Source: an uncultured Lachnospiraceae bacterium
GTDB lineage: Bacteria; Bacillota; Clostridia; Lachnospirales; Lachnospiraceae
Length of the DNA: 7,836 nucleotides
NCBI GenBank assembly: GCA_910580005.1
Contig: CAJTXH010000126.1
Location: 1-7,836 of the forward strand
Reading direction: 5' to 3'
Shown here: piece by piece, positions 1-7,810 of the stretch
How positions within the stretch are numbered: position 1 is the stretch's first letter
Layout of the letters: every line of letters starts with the position of its first letter
Program-made: the position numbers and the translations under genes
Notes under the pieces: model-generated
What the model was told of the DNA's origin: nothing
The model's input: the letters and a program-made list of their open reading frames with translations, nothing else
Databases searched by the model: none

Positions 1-83
1 TTTTGACACAAAACATGCCAAAAATCCTCGAATTTAATTGACTGTGAATAGTAACAACGGACGTGGTAATTTATATTATAAAA

Positions 84-112
84 TGGAATTATATGGTTAT
101 TTGTGTTATAAT
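84..112 (+). promoter_or_regulatory. Probable sigma-A promoter of the sbcD operon (extended -10)
   Basis: A perfect extended -10, TGTTATAAT, lies at 104-112 (TG at 104-105, TATAAT at 107-112). With a 17-base spacer, the -35 position at 84-89 reads TGGAAT, a weak match to TTGACA, which fits a promoter that relies on its extended -10. Transcription would begin near 118-120 and leave about 80 bases of untranslated leader before sbcD. No LexA-like box (GAAC-N4-GTTC) is visible around it, so SOS control is not supported. This is a motif reading only, without start-site data. Confidence 0.6.
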
Positions 113-164
113 AAACTTTATAAACAGATTTAAGACTGATGCCCGCTAATTCTATAGGGTACAG

Positions 165-173
165 TGTTATAAA
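165..173 (+). promoter_or_regulatory. Possible second extended -10 close to sbcD
   Basis: TGTTATAAA at 165-173 nearly copies the extended -10 found about 60 bases upstream. Both sit within a shared GTGTTATAA string. No recognisable -35 lies 17 bases upstream. If used, it would start transcription around 180 and leave a leader of only about 20 bases that still includes the sbcD ribosome binding site. It could equally be chance in AT-rich DNA. Confidence 0.25.
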
Positions 174-199
174 TAAGATATAGGAAATGGAGTATACTA

Positions 200-1357
200 A
201 TGAAATTTTTTCATTTATCAGATTTACATTTTGGAAGGCAGTTACATGGCTATGATTTATATATGGAACAGCATAGTTTTATTAAGCAGCTTGAAATGTA
301 CTTAGAACAGGAAAAACCTGATGCAGTCCTGGTTTCAGGTGATATATATGATAAAGTAGTTCCGGCAGGCAATGCTGTTACGCTTCTTGATGAATTTCTT
401 ATAGCGTTAAATAATATTCCTGCTTTTATTATTGCTGGCAACCATGACTCCGCAGAGCGGTTAAAATATGGCAGGACTTTCCTTGAAAAGCACAATATCT
501 ATATTTCTGTAATGCCGCCACAGAAAGAGGATGAAAGACTGGAAAAAGTTGTTTTAGAAGATAGCTATGGAAGAACCTGTTTTTATCTGCTGCCATTTAT
601 AAAACCAGGAATGGTACGCCATTTTATGCCAGATGAAGCATCGGAAGGTGAGCAGGCTGTTATTAAAGCACTGCTTGCTAAAGAAAATATTGACTGGACA
701 CAAAGAAATGTTATTCTTTCACACCAGTTTTATAAAAATGGGAATAATATACCAGAAAGATGTGATTCAGAACAAAAAACTGCTTCTGTAGGAGGCACTG
801 ATGCTGTAGATATTTCAGTGTTAAAAGATTTTGACTATGCGGCACTTGGACATATACATGGTGCACAGATGGTCGGGGAAGCAAAGTTCCGTTACTGTGG
901 CACGCCACTTAAATATTCAGTAAGCGAAGCGCCACATGAAAAGAGTATAACTATGGTAGTAATGGGTGCTAAGGAAGATAATATAGATATACAGACACTT
1001 CCAATAAATCCTCCACGTGATGTACTAAAATTCCGTGGTGGCATTAAAGATATTATTGCAATGGCAAATGAACAAAACAAGCAGGATTACATAAGTATTA
1101 CACTTACTGATGATGATATACCAGAAATGGTTAAGGAGCAGTTACAGGGATATTTTGAAAATATACTTGAAATTATAGCTGATAATTCAAGAACAAGGCA
1201 GATAATCAGTGAAGAAGTGGCAGATTTTAAAGAATTGTCACCTTATGAAGCATTCAGTGCATTTTTCAAAGAAACGGCTGGGCGTGAAATGGACATGCAG
1301 GAAAGCAGCCTTATAAAAGAAATTATAGAAGAAGCGTCTTGTGACAGGCAGCTTTGA
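200..1357 (+). CDS. sbcD: SbcD: nuclease subunit of SbcCD (Mre11-type phosphoesterase)
   Basis: Manganese-dependent nuclease subunit of the cytoplasmic SbcCD complex, which opens DNA hairpins and trims protein-blocked double-strand ends using SbcC ATPase power. The 385 residues are close to the usual 380-410. The calcineurin-like metallophosphoesterase core fills about residues 1-225, with metal and catalytic motifs in order: D8-L-H10 in the N-terminal LSDLH, G47-D48, G80-N-H-D83, S174-H175, and G217-H-I-H-G221. The rest (about 265-360) fits the SbcD C-terminal capping and SbcC-binding region. The start at 200 has GGAG at 189-192, seven bases upstream, and puts the LSDLH motif where the family has it. 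It is the first gene of the likely operon, with the promoter candidate about 90 bases upstream. The gene sbcC follows after 26 bases. All core motifs are intact, so an active nuclease is expected. Confidence 0.97.
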   Translation: MKFFHLSDLHFGRQLHGYDLYMEQHSFIKQLEMYLEQEKPDAVLVSGDIYDKVVPAGNAVTLLDEFLIALNNIPAFIIAGNHDSAERLKYGRTFLEKHNIYISVMPPQKEDERLEKVVLEDSYGRTCFYLLPFIKPGMVRHFMPDEASEGEQAVIKALLAKENIDWTQRNVILSHQFYKNGNNIPERCDSEQKTASVGGTDAVDISVLKDFDYAALGHIHGAQMVGEAKFRYCGTPLKYSVSEAPHEKSITMVVMGAKEDNIDIQTLPINPPRDVLKFRGGIKDIIAMANEQNKQDYISITLTDDDIPEMVKEQLQGYFENILEIIADNSRTRQIISEEVADFKELSPYEAFSAFFKETAGREMDMQESSLIKEIIEEASCDRQL

Positions 1358-1383
1358 TTTTATGGAAGGTGGATTAGCATATA

Positions 1384-4300
1384 ATGAAACCAGTTAAACT
1401 TATTATGTCGGCATTTGGCTCATATGGCGGGACTGAAATAATTGAATTTAATAAAATAAAGAATGGGCTATTTCTTATAGCTGGTGATACAGGCTCAGGA
1501 AAAACAACTATATTTGATGCCATAATGTTTGCGCTTTATGACAGCATGAGCGGCAGAGAAAGAAAAAGCATTATGATGAGAAGTGAGTATGCTTCTGATG
1601 AAATGGAAACATATGTGGAGTTTACTTTTAGCTATGGCAGCAGCGTATACACAATAAAAAGGGTTCCTGCATATGAGAGAAAAAGTAAGCGCAGGAATAA
1701 AGATGGAAAATATACTACTATAAGGCAACAGGCAAAAGCAGAGCTTACAATGCCTGATGGCACACAGTTTAATGGGAAAATTACACAGGTAAATAAAAAA
1801 ATAGAAGAAATTACAGGGCTTACAGCGGAGCAGTTTAATAAAATTGCACTTATTGCACAAGGGGAATTCCAGGAACTTGTGATGGATAAAACTGGCAGGC
1901 GCAAAGAGATATTCAGGCAGATTTTTTCAACACAGGTTTATGGTGATATTGAGGATATTATATTCAGGAAATATAAGACAGAAGCAACACAGTTAAAATA
2001 TAATTCTACAAAGCTTGAAGAACTTGCAAGCGGAATAGAGTTCCAGGCAGAAAGCCCTTATAAAGAAGAATTCCGTATTGCATTTGAAAGAAAAGATACA
2101 GAACAGGGTGGGGTTACAGATATTCTTGGCAGGGAAATTGCACGGCTTAAGGAAATATACGATGCTAAAAATATCCTGTATAATGAAAAAGAAAAGGAAT
2201 ATAACCAGTTAAATGAGCGTATAACCAGGGGCAGGGAAAAGAATAAACTTATAGACAGGCTTTTGCAGTTTGAACTACAGAAGGAAAAACTGGATGCAGC
2301 AAAAGAAGAAACAGATAATAAAATAATACTTTTAGAACTTGCAAAAAAAGCAGAAAAGGTATTATTTACAGAGAAGAATTATAATAACAGGAAAGCAGAA
2401 TATAATAAAGCAGACGAAAAAGCAAAAAATACTGCATTAAAAGAAGAAACCCTTCTTTTAAAGTTTAAAGAAGTTTTAGAAAAACATAAACAGGCAGAAG
2501 AAGAATATAACCAGCTTATGCCTGGCTATATAACAAAAAGAGATAATTTAAAACAGGATGTTGAAAAATATAAAACATTATCTAGAAAGGAAAAAATGCT
2601 TTCCAGCCTGGAAATTTCAGTTAAAAATGCTTTATCAGATAAGGAAAAGGGTGCTAAGGAACTTGTAAAGATTAAAGAAGAAATAAATGCTTCAAACAGC
2701 ATTTTAAAATCATATGAAACTCTGGAGCTTGAAACAGGACAGATAGAAACAGAAAAGAAAAAGTATAATGAAGAACAAGGGGTTCTTGTTAAACTTATAC
2801 AGAAGAAAGAAATATGTGACCAGGGACAGAAAGATTTGCTGGCACTTGGGAAGAAACTGCTTGCATGTGTTAAAAAGTGGGAAGAAAGCCGCAGGAAACA
2901 TGAAGAGTACAACAGGACATATATTGCCTGCCAGTCAGCTTTTCTTGCAGAAAACCTTAAACCTTCATGCCCATGCCCTGTATGTGGTTCAACAGAACAC
3001 CCATATCCTGCAGAAATGCCGGATAATGCAGTAACAGCAGAAATGGTAAAAAAGGCAGCAGAGGCAGAGCGCAAGTGTGAAGCAGAAAAGGATAAAATGC
3101 AGAAAGAAATGGAGGCGGCGCAAAGTACATTTTCCGCTGAAGCAGCATTATTAAATGAATATATAGAAAGGCTTTTTAGCAAAGAAAAATTACAGGATAA
3201 TAATTTTATAGAAATTTATTCAATAGAAAATTATTCTTCTGGAAAGTTACAGCAGATAATAGAAGAAAAACGCACCTGGCTTCTGGATGAAAATAAAAGG
3301 ATAACCAGTAATTTAAAAGAGCTTAAAAAGAAAGCGGCTGATAAAAAAAGCAGGCAGGAAGGCTTAGAAAAGCTTGCAGATATGCAGGAAAAAGCTTTGG
3401 AATGGATTGAAAATAAAGAAAAAGAAACCCATAAGCTTGAAATGGATTTGGAAGTATTAAAAAATGAAATAAAAACATTTAAGTCATCACTTGCATATGA
3501 TACAAAAAAAGAGGCAGAGAAAAAGCTGGATGAATGTGAAGAAAACTTAAACATGCTTGAAAAACGTTACAGAAGTGCGGATAAAGAATTAAAAGATACA
3601 CAGAAAAAACTTGTAAGTATACAAGGGGCAAAGGAAGAACTTGCAGGGCAGTTAAAAGATTTATCTTCAAGCCTGGCAGAATTATCAGAAACATTCCAGG
3701 CAGCGCTTAAAGAAAATGGTTTTAAAGATAAGGAGGAGTACAGAAATGCTATAACAGATACTGCTGCAATAAAGAGGATGGAGAGTGAAATTGCGGCTTA
3801 TAATGAAACTTGTGCAAGTAACAGTGCAGGAATTAAAACAATAAAGGAACAGCTTGATAATACAGTTAAAGTTAATCTTAGCGGGCTGGAACAGCCATTA
3901 AAAGAAACCAGCGCACTTATATCTGGAATAAAAAAGGAACTTGACCAGTACAGCTTTTATATTAAAAGCAGCAGCAGGGCGCTGGAAAGGCTTGCAGCAC
4001 TTATGGAAGAAAGAAGGGCTATGGCAGAAAAACTAAGGGTAGTTAAATCGCTTAATGAAGCCGCCAATGGAAAAATACATTTCCAGACTTATATACAAAG
4101 GCAGTATTTTAAGCAGATTATACAGGCTGCCAACCAGAGGCTTACTAAAATGGCACCAGGAAAATTCCTGCTTGAATGCCGTAATATAGGCACAGGCGGG
4201 CAGGGTGAAACAGGGCTTGAGCTTGATGTTTATAACCCTTTAACTGGCAAATCAAGGGATGCACATACACTTTCAGGTGGTGAAACATTTATGGCATCAC

Positions 4301-4560
4301 TAGCGATGGCACTTGGAATGGCTGATATTGTGCAGAACACTGTTGGCAAAACAAGGCTTGATACAATGTTTATAGATGAAGGGTTTGGCTCGCTTAGCGA
4401 TGATGCCAGGGATAAGGCTGTAGATGTGCTTTTGGAGCTTGCAGGCAGCAACAGGCTTGTTGGTGTAATATCACATGTTTCTGAATTAAAGGAGCAGATA
4501 CCACACAAACTTACAGTTACAAAAGGAAACAAGGGAAGCAGCGTAAAATGGGACAGTTAA
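1384..4560 (+). CDS. sbcC: SbcC: Rad50/SMC-type ATPase subunit of SbcCD
   Basis: ATPase and DNA-tethering subunit that partners SbcD. The 1058 residues match the family (about 1000-1200). Visible in order: Walker A GDTGSGKT at 34-41; Q-loop with Q159 in LIAQGEFQ; a first coiled-coil arm, roughly 220-525, rich in Lys, Glu and Ala; a zinc hook C531-P-V-C534 followed by GSTEHP; a returning coiled-coil arm to about 890; the ABC signature LSGGE at 963-967; Walker B ending in D998-E999; a D-loop around S1003-L-S; and the switch histidine H1031 in VISHV. All ATPase elements are intact. The start at 1384 has an AGGTGGA-like ribosome binding site at 1367-1373 and puts Walker A at the usual distance. 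The 26-base gap after sbcD suggests co-expression. An additional Cys, C529, sits two residues before the hook pair. Confidence 0.97.
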   Translation: MKPVKLIMSAFGSYGGTEIIEFNKIKNGLFLIAGDTGSGKTTIFDAIMFALYDSMSGRERKSIMMRSEYASDEMETYVEFTFSYGSSVYTIKRVPAYERKSKRRNKDGKYTTIRQQAKAELTMPDGTQFNGKITQVNKKIEEITGLTAEQFNKIALIAQGEFQELVMDKTGRRKEIFRQIFSTQVYGDIEDIIFRKYKTEATQLKYNSTKLEELASGIEFQAESPYKEEFRIAFERKDTEQGGVTDILGREIARLKEIYDAKNILYNEKEKEYNQLNERITRGREKNKLIDRLLQFELQKEKLDAAKEETDNKIILLELAKKAEKVLFTEKNYNNRKAEYNKADEKAKNTALKEETLLLKFKEVLEKHKQAEEEYNQLMPGYITKRDNLKQDVEKYKTLSRKEKMLSSLEISVKNALSDKEKGAKELVKIKEEINASNSILKSYETLELETGQIETEKKKYNEEQGVLVKLIQKKEICDQGQKDLLALGKKLLACVKKWEESRRKHEEYNRTYIACQSAFLAENLKPSCPCPVCGSTEHPYPAEMPDNAVTAEMVKKAAEAERKCEAEKDKMQKEMEAAQSTFSAEAALLNEYIERLFSKEKLQDNNFIEIYSIENYSSGKLQQIIEEKRTWLLDENKRITSNLKELKKKAADKKSRQEGLEKLADMQEKALEWIENKEKETHKLEMDLEVLKNEIKTFKSSLAYDTKKEAEKKLDECEENLNMLEKRYRSADKELKDTQKKLVSIQGAKEELAGQLKDLSSSLAELSETFQAALKENGFKDKEEYRNAITDTAAIKRMESEIAAYNETCASNSAGIKTIKEQLDNTVKVNLSGLEQPLKETSALISGIKKELDQYSFYIKSSSRALERLAALMEERRAMAEKLRVVKSLNEAANGKIHFQTYIQRQYFKQIIQAANQRLTKMAPGKFLLECRNIGTGGQGETGLELDVYNPLTGKSRDAHTLSGGETFMASLAMALGMADIVQNTVGKTRLDTMFIDEGFGSLSDDARDKAVDVLLELAGSNRLVGVISHVSELKEQIPHKLTVTKGNKGSSVKWDS

Positions 4561-4589
4561 TAAAACATCATTAAAGAAGGGATTGCAAA

Positions 4590-4898
4590 ATGCAGTGTAA
4601 AGAAGTCCAGGGCAAGTTTATTCCATTTATAAATGATGAATTAAACCATAAAGAATTAAAAGAATTTCTTGCACATATACGCCAGTGCAAAGACTGCCAG
4701 GAAGAGTATGATATTTATTATACCATGATAATGGGTATGCGTTACCTGGAAAGCGATAATAATAAAACAGAACTGGAAATTGATTCTGAACAGAGGATAA
4801 GGGAAGCAGAAGATTACCTTTTACAATATAAAATACTACAGGCTGAGAAGATTATTTTGTTTGTTGTATTATGTATAGGGCTGGTGCTTTTATTATAA
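4590..4898 (+). CDS. Small zf-HC2 (ZAS-like) zinc-finger protein with C-terminal membrane anchor
   Basis: A 102-residue protein of unknown role. The N-terminal part resembles the zinc-binding anti-sigma (ZAS/zf-HC2) fold. It has H29-x3-C33-x2-C36, an upstream candidate ligand C3 at 26 residues before the His, and the typical text between them (F-I-P-F-I-N-D-E-L followed by a helix before the His). Residues about 65-86 look like a charged helix. Residues 88-102 (IILFVVLCIGLVLLL) form one short hydrophobic segment that ends the protein, preceded by K87, so the N-terminal part probably faces the cytoplasm and nothing lies outside. True anti-sigma factors usually sit beside a sigma gene, but none is here. 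The start at 4590 is supported by a GAAGGG-type ribosome binding site at 4576-4581 and by inclusion of C3. It lies 29 bases after sbcC and 14 before polA, so it is probably co-transcribed. The gene is real with good confidence, but its function is open. Confidence 0.85.
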   Translation: MQCKEVQGKFIPFINDELNHKELKEFLAHIRQCKDCQEEYDIYYTMIMGMRYLESDNNKTELEIDSEQRIREAEDYLLQYKILQAEKIILFVVLCIGLVLLL

Positions 4899-4901
4899 AT
4901 T

Positions 4902-4906
4902 GGAGG
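4902..4906 (+). promoter_or_regulatory. Ribosome binding site that fixes the polA start
   Basis: GGAGG lies six bases before the ATG at 4913. It is the strongest Shine-Dalgarno match in the window. It decides against an in-frame upstream ATG at 4871, which lies inside the preceding gene, has no comparable site and would add 14 residues before the conserved N-terminus. Confidence 0.85.
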
Positions 4907-4912
4907 TTAGAA

Positions 4913-7777
4913 ATGAGTGGAAAAATAGTGTTAATAGATGGCCATAGCATAATAAACAGGGCATTTTATGGCCTGCCTGATTTAACAAATTCAGAAGGCC
5001 TGCATACAAATGGTGTTTATGGGTTTCTTAATATAATGTTTAAAATACTTGATGAGGAAAAACCGGATTACCTTACAGTTGCATTTGATGTAAGTGAACC
5101 AACATTCCGCCATAAAATGTATCCTGAATATAAAGGCACAAGAAAGAAAATGCCTGGCGAGCTGGCAGAACAAGTCCCAATCCTGCAGGAAGTGCTTAAA
5201 GCTATGGGTGTTACTATAGTAATGCAAGGCGGTTTTGAAGCAGATGATATCCTTGGAACAATAGCTAAAAAAGCAGAAAGTGAAAATATAGAAGTTACAC
5301 TTGTATCAGGGGACAGGGATTTATTGCAGCTTGCATCAGAAACAATTAAGATAAGCATACCAAAGACAAAAAAGGGTGGTTCAGAGGTAGAGGAATACCA
5401 TACACAGGATGTAATAGACAAGTATGGCGTTACACCTTTGCAGATTATAGACTTAAAAGGGCTTATGGGTGATGCTTCTGATAATATACCAGGTGTGCCA
5501 GGTGTAGGTGAAAAAACAGCAGTTAAAGTATTAACAGCATTTCCGTCTGTAGAAGATGCATATATCCATATAGATGAAATAACACCAAAAAGGGCACAGA
5601 CACTTCTGCGTGACAATAAAGAACTTGCATTTCTTAGCAAAAAACTTGCAACCATTAAAACAGACTGTGATATAGATTATTCATTTGAAAGTGCAAAGTT
5701 AAATAATATTTTTACCCCTGCTGCTTTAGAATGGATAAAAAGGCTTGAACTGAAAACCCTTATAAAACATTTTGATTCTTCTGTTGTATCAAAGGTTGCA
5801 GTAAAACCACAGGATTTTGTTTATATAAGCGATGTGGAAAATGCCAGTGCATTTGTGGACAAACTTATAAAAGCAAACCCCATAACTGCAGGCGTTTCAT
5901 TTATGGGTGACGAGTGGGAAAGCCAGGGTGCAGATAAGAAAAAACATAAAAAAAGTGGTGGGCAGTTAAGCTTTTCATTTGATGGAAATGATGGTGATAC
6001 AGTATTTACAGAAGAATTTGGTGATGAGGAAGAATATTTATTTGCTGGTTTTGGCATAAGTTATGAGACGGATGGAAAATGCCTGACAGCATGTATACTT
6101 AAAAATAATAAAATTACATGCAGTTTTATTATAAACCTTTATAAAAAAATAGAAAAAAATATTGAAAATATTGCTATAATTGACTTTAAAAATGCACTAC
6201 ACCTTACAACACCTGTAAAAGCTCTGTCAGAAGAAACCAGTGCACCATGCCAGGCTGCATTTAATGATAATGGAACAGGCAACAAAGAAAAATTATTTAA
6301 TAAAATAACAGATGTTTCCATTGCGGCATATCTTTTAAACCCTTTGAAAGACTCATACCTGGCAGATGATATTGCAAGGGACTACCTTGGTTTAACAGTA
6401 AAAACATACGTAGAAAGGTTTGGCAAAAGTAAGATTAATGACATATTTACAGACGGGCAGGAAGATGAGCTAAAAAAACTTTTTGACTATGCAGGGGAAT
6501 TGTCTTATATTGCCTGCCTTGCATTTGCACCTTTAATGGAAGCATTAAAAGGACAGGGGATGTATAGACTTTTCAAAGAAATAGAGATGCCGGCAGCATA
6601 TTATCTTTACCAGATGGAACGGGAAGGCATAAAGGCAGACAGAAAAGCATTAGAAGAAATGTCAGTACTTCTTGATGTTAAAACCAAAGCACTTGAAACA
6701 GATATTTATGACCTTGCAGGTGAAGAGTTTAATATAAATTCGCCAAAACAGCTTGGTGTAATACTTTTTGAGAAATTAAAACTTCCAAATGCCAAGAAGA
6801 CTAAAACTGGCTATTCAACCTCCGCAGATATACTGGAAAAACTGCGTACAGAAGACCCAGTAGTTTCTAAAATACTTGATTACAGGCAGGTAAGCAAGTT
6901 AAAGTCAACATATGCAGACGGGCTGCCAGTATATATTGAAAGTGATAAACGCATACATGGGAAGTTTAACCAGACAATTACAGCCACAGGAAGGATAAGC
7001 AGTACAGAGCCAAACCTCCAGAACATCCCAATAAGAATGGAACTTGGGCGGCAGTTAAGGAAAGTATTTATCCCAAAAGAGGGTTGTATTTTCTTAGATG
7101 CTGATTATTCACAGATAGAGCTCCGTGTGCTTGCACATATGTCAGGTGATGAAGAACTGGCAGAAGCATATAAAAATGGTGATGACATCCACAGGATAAC
7201 AGCTTCAAAAGTATTCCATACACCGTTTGAAGAAGTTACAGATTTACAAAGGCGTAATGCAAAAGCGGTTAACTTTGGCATAGTTTATGGAATAAGCAGT
7301 TTCGGGCTTGCCCAGGATTTGGATATAGGCAGGAAAGAAGCAGATGAAATTATAAAACAGTATTTTGCAACATATCCAAAAATTAAAGCATTCCTTGATG
7401 AAATGGTACAGTCTGCAAAAGAAAAGGGATATGCAGAAACAATATACGGGCGCAGAAGGCCAGTACCAGAACTTTCATCAAGCAGCCATATGCAAAAATC
7501 ATTTGGTGAAAGGGTTGCAATGAACTCGCCAATACAAGGCACGGCCGCAGACATTATAAAAATAGCAATGGTAAACGTTGCGGAAAGACTTGAACAGGAA
7601 AAATTAAAATCAAGAATTGTACTGCAAATCCATGACGAACTTCTTGTTGAAACATATATAGAAGAAAAAGAAAAAGTAAAGCAGGTGCTTCTTGAAGAAA
7701 TGCCAGGAGCGGCAGACTTAAGCGTGCCGCTTATTGTGGAAGTGGAAGAGGGAAGAAACTGGTTTGAGGCACATTAA
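4913..7777 (+). CDS. polA: PolA: DNA polymerase I (5' nuclease plus polymerase, proofreading lost)
   Basis: DNA polymerase I of 954 residues, for Okazaki primer removal and repair gap filling. The 5' nuclease domain (about 1-300) keeps D9, the FEADD motif (E109, D111, D112), D134/D136 in SGDRD, and D187/D190 in DASDNIPGVPGVGEKTA. The vestigial 3'-5' exonuclease domain (about 310-560) lacks the acidic metal ligands by my alignment: the first strand reads ITAGVSF rather than containing DxE, FKNA replaces KYD, and Y526-A-G-E-L530 lacks the final Asp. Such loss is common in Gram-positive Pol I. The polymerase domain has R694 in TGRISSTEPNLQNIP, motif A D731 and E736, motif B K784, F788 and Y792, and motif C H907-D908-E909. 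Each is 26 residues beyond its E. coli counterpart, so the extra length lies upstream. A charged insert occurs at about 333-375. The start was chosen from the GGAGG site and the conserved N-terminus. Confidence 0.97.
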   Translation: MSGKIVLIDGHSIINRAFYGLPDLTNSEGLHTNGVYGFLNIMFKILDEEKPDYLTVAFDVSEPTFRHKMYPEYKGTRKKMPGELAEQVPILQEVLKAMGVTIVMQGGFEADDILGTIAKKAESENIEVTLVSGDRDLLQLASETIKISIPKTKKGGSEVEEYHTQDVIDKYGVTPLQIIDLKGLMGDASDNIPGVPGVGEKTAVKVLTAFPSVEDAYIHIDEITPKRAQTLLRDNKELAFLSKKLATIKTDCDIDYSFESAKLNNIFTPAALEWIKRLELKTLIKHFDSSVVSKVAVKPQDFVYISDVENASAFVDKLIKANPITAGVSFMGDEWESQGADKKKHKKSGGQLSFSFDGNDGDTVFTEEFGDEEEYLFAGFGISYETDGKCLTACILKNNKITCSFIINLYKKIEKNIENIAIIDFKNALHLTTPVKALSEETSAPCQAAFNDNGTGNKEKLFNKITDVSIAAYLLNPLKDSYLADDIARDYLGLTVKTYVERFGKSKINDIFTDGQEDELKKLFDYAGELSYIACLAFAPLMEALKGQGMYRLFKEIEMPAAYYLYQMEREGIKADRKALEEMSVLLDVKTKALETDIYDLAGEEFNINSPKQLGVILFEKLKLPNAKKTKTGYSTSADILEKLRTEDPVVSKILDYRQVSKLKSTYADGLPVYIESDKRIHGKFNQTITATGRISSTEPNLQNIPIRMELGRQLRKVFIPKEGCIFLDADYSQIELRVLAHMSGDEELAEAYKNGDDIHRITASKVFHTPFEEVTDLQRRNAKAVNFGIVYGISSFGLAQDLDIGRKEADEIIKQYFATYPKIKAFLDEMVQSAKEKGYAETIYGRRRPVPELSSSSHMQKSFGERVAMNSPIQGTAADIIKIAMVNVAERLEQEKLKSRIVLQIHDELLVETYIEEKEKVKQVLLEEMPGAADLSVPLIVEVEEGRNWFEAH

Positions 7778-7782
7778 TATTT

Positions 7783-7810
7783 AGGATAATTTCCAGTTAT
7801 CCTTTGTTTG
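7783..7810 (+). terminator. Possible weak hairpin terminator after polA
   Basis: AGGATAA at 7783-7789 and TTATCCT at 7797-7803 form a perfect 7-bp stem around a 7-base loop, starting five bases after the polA stop. The bases that follow, TTTGTTTG, are T-rich but broken by G. The stem is short and AT-rich, so it could be a weak or partial terminator, an mRNA 3'-end structure, or chance. The gene after polA lies outside the window. Confidence 0.4.

Noticed and set aside
3..43. TTGACA at 3-8 and TTGACT at 38-43 as -35 boxes
   Set aside because: Neither has a recognisable -10 at 16-18 bases downstream.
56..63. AACGGACG, repeated near 7816-7823
   Set aside because: A short 8-base match at both ends of the window, with no conserved surroundings. 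It is not enough to call a repeat or attachment site.
75..80. Minus-strand TATAAT as a divergent promoter
   Set aside because: The matching -35 position at 98-103 reads CAAATA on the minus strand, which does not resemble TTGACA. AT-rich DNA gives such hexamers often.
2526..3182. Long antisense reading frame inside sbcC (218 codons)
   Set aside because: The opposite strand carries an intact SbcC with full family motifs. The antisense product is Ser/Phe/Leu-rich, as expected from the complement of Lys/Glu-rich coiled-coil codons, and has no recognisable domain.
4871..4912. Longer PolA starting at 4871
   Set aside because: It would overlap the end of the zinc-finger gene, lacks a ribosome binding site as good as GGAGG at 4902-4906, and adds residues ahead of the conserved start of the family.
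5068..5655. Antisense reading frame inside the PolA 5' nuclease region (195 codons)
   Set aside because: It overlaps highly conserved PolA coding sequence and shows no domain. It is best explained as a shadow of the real gene.
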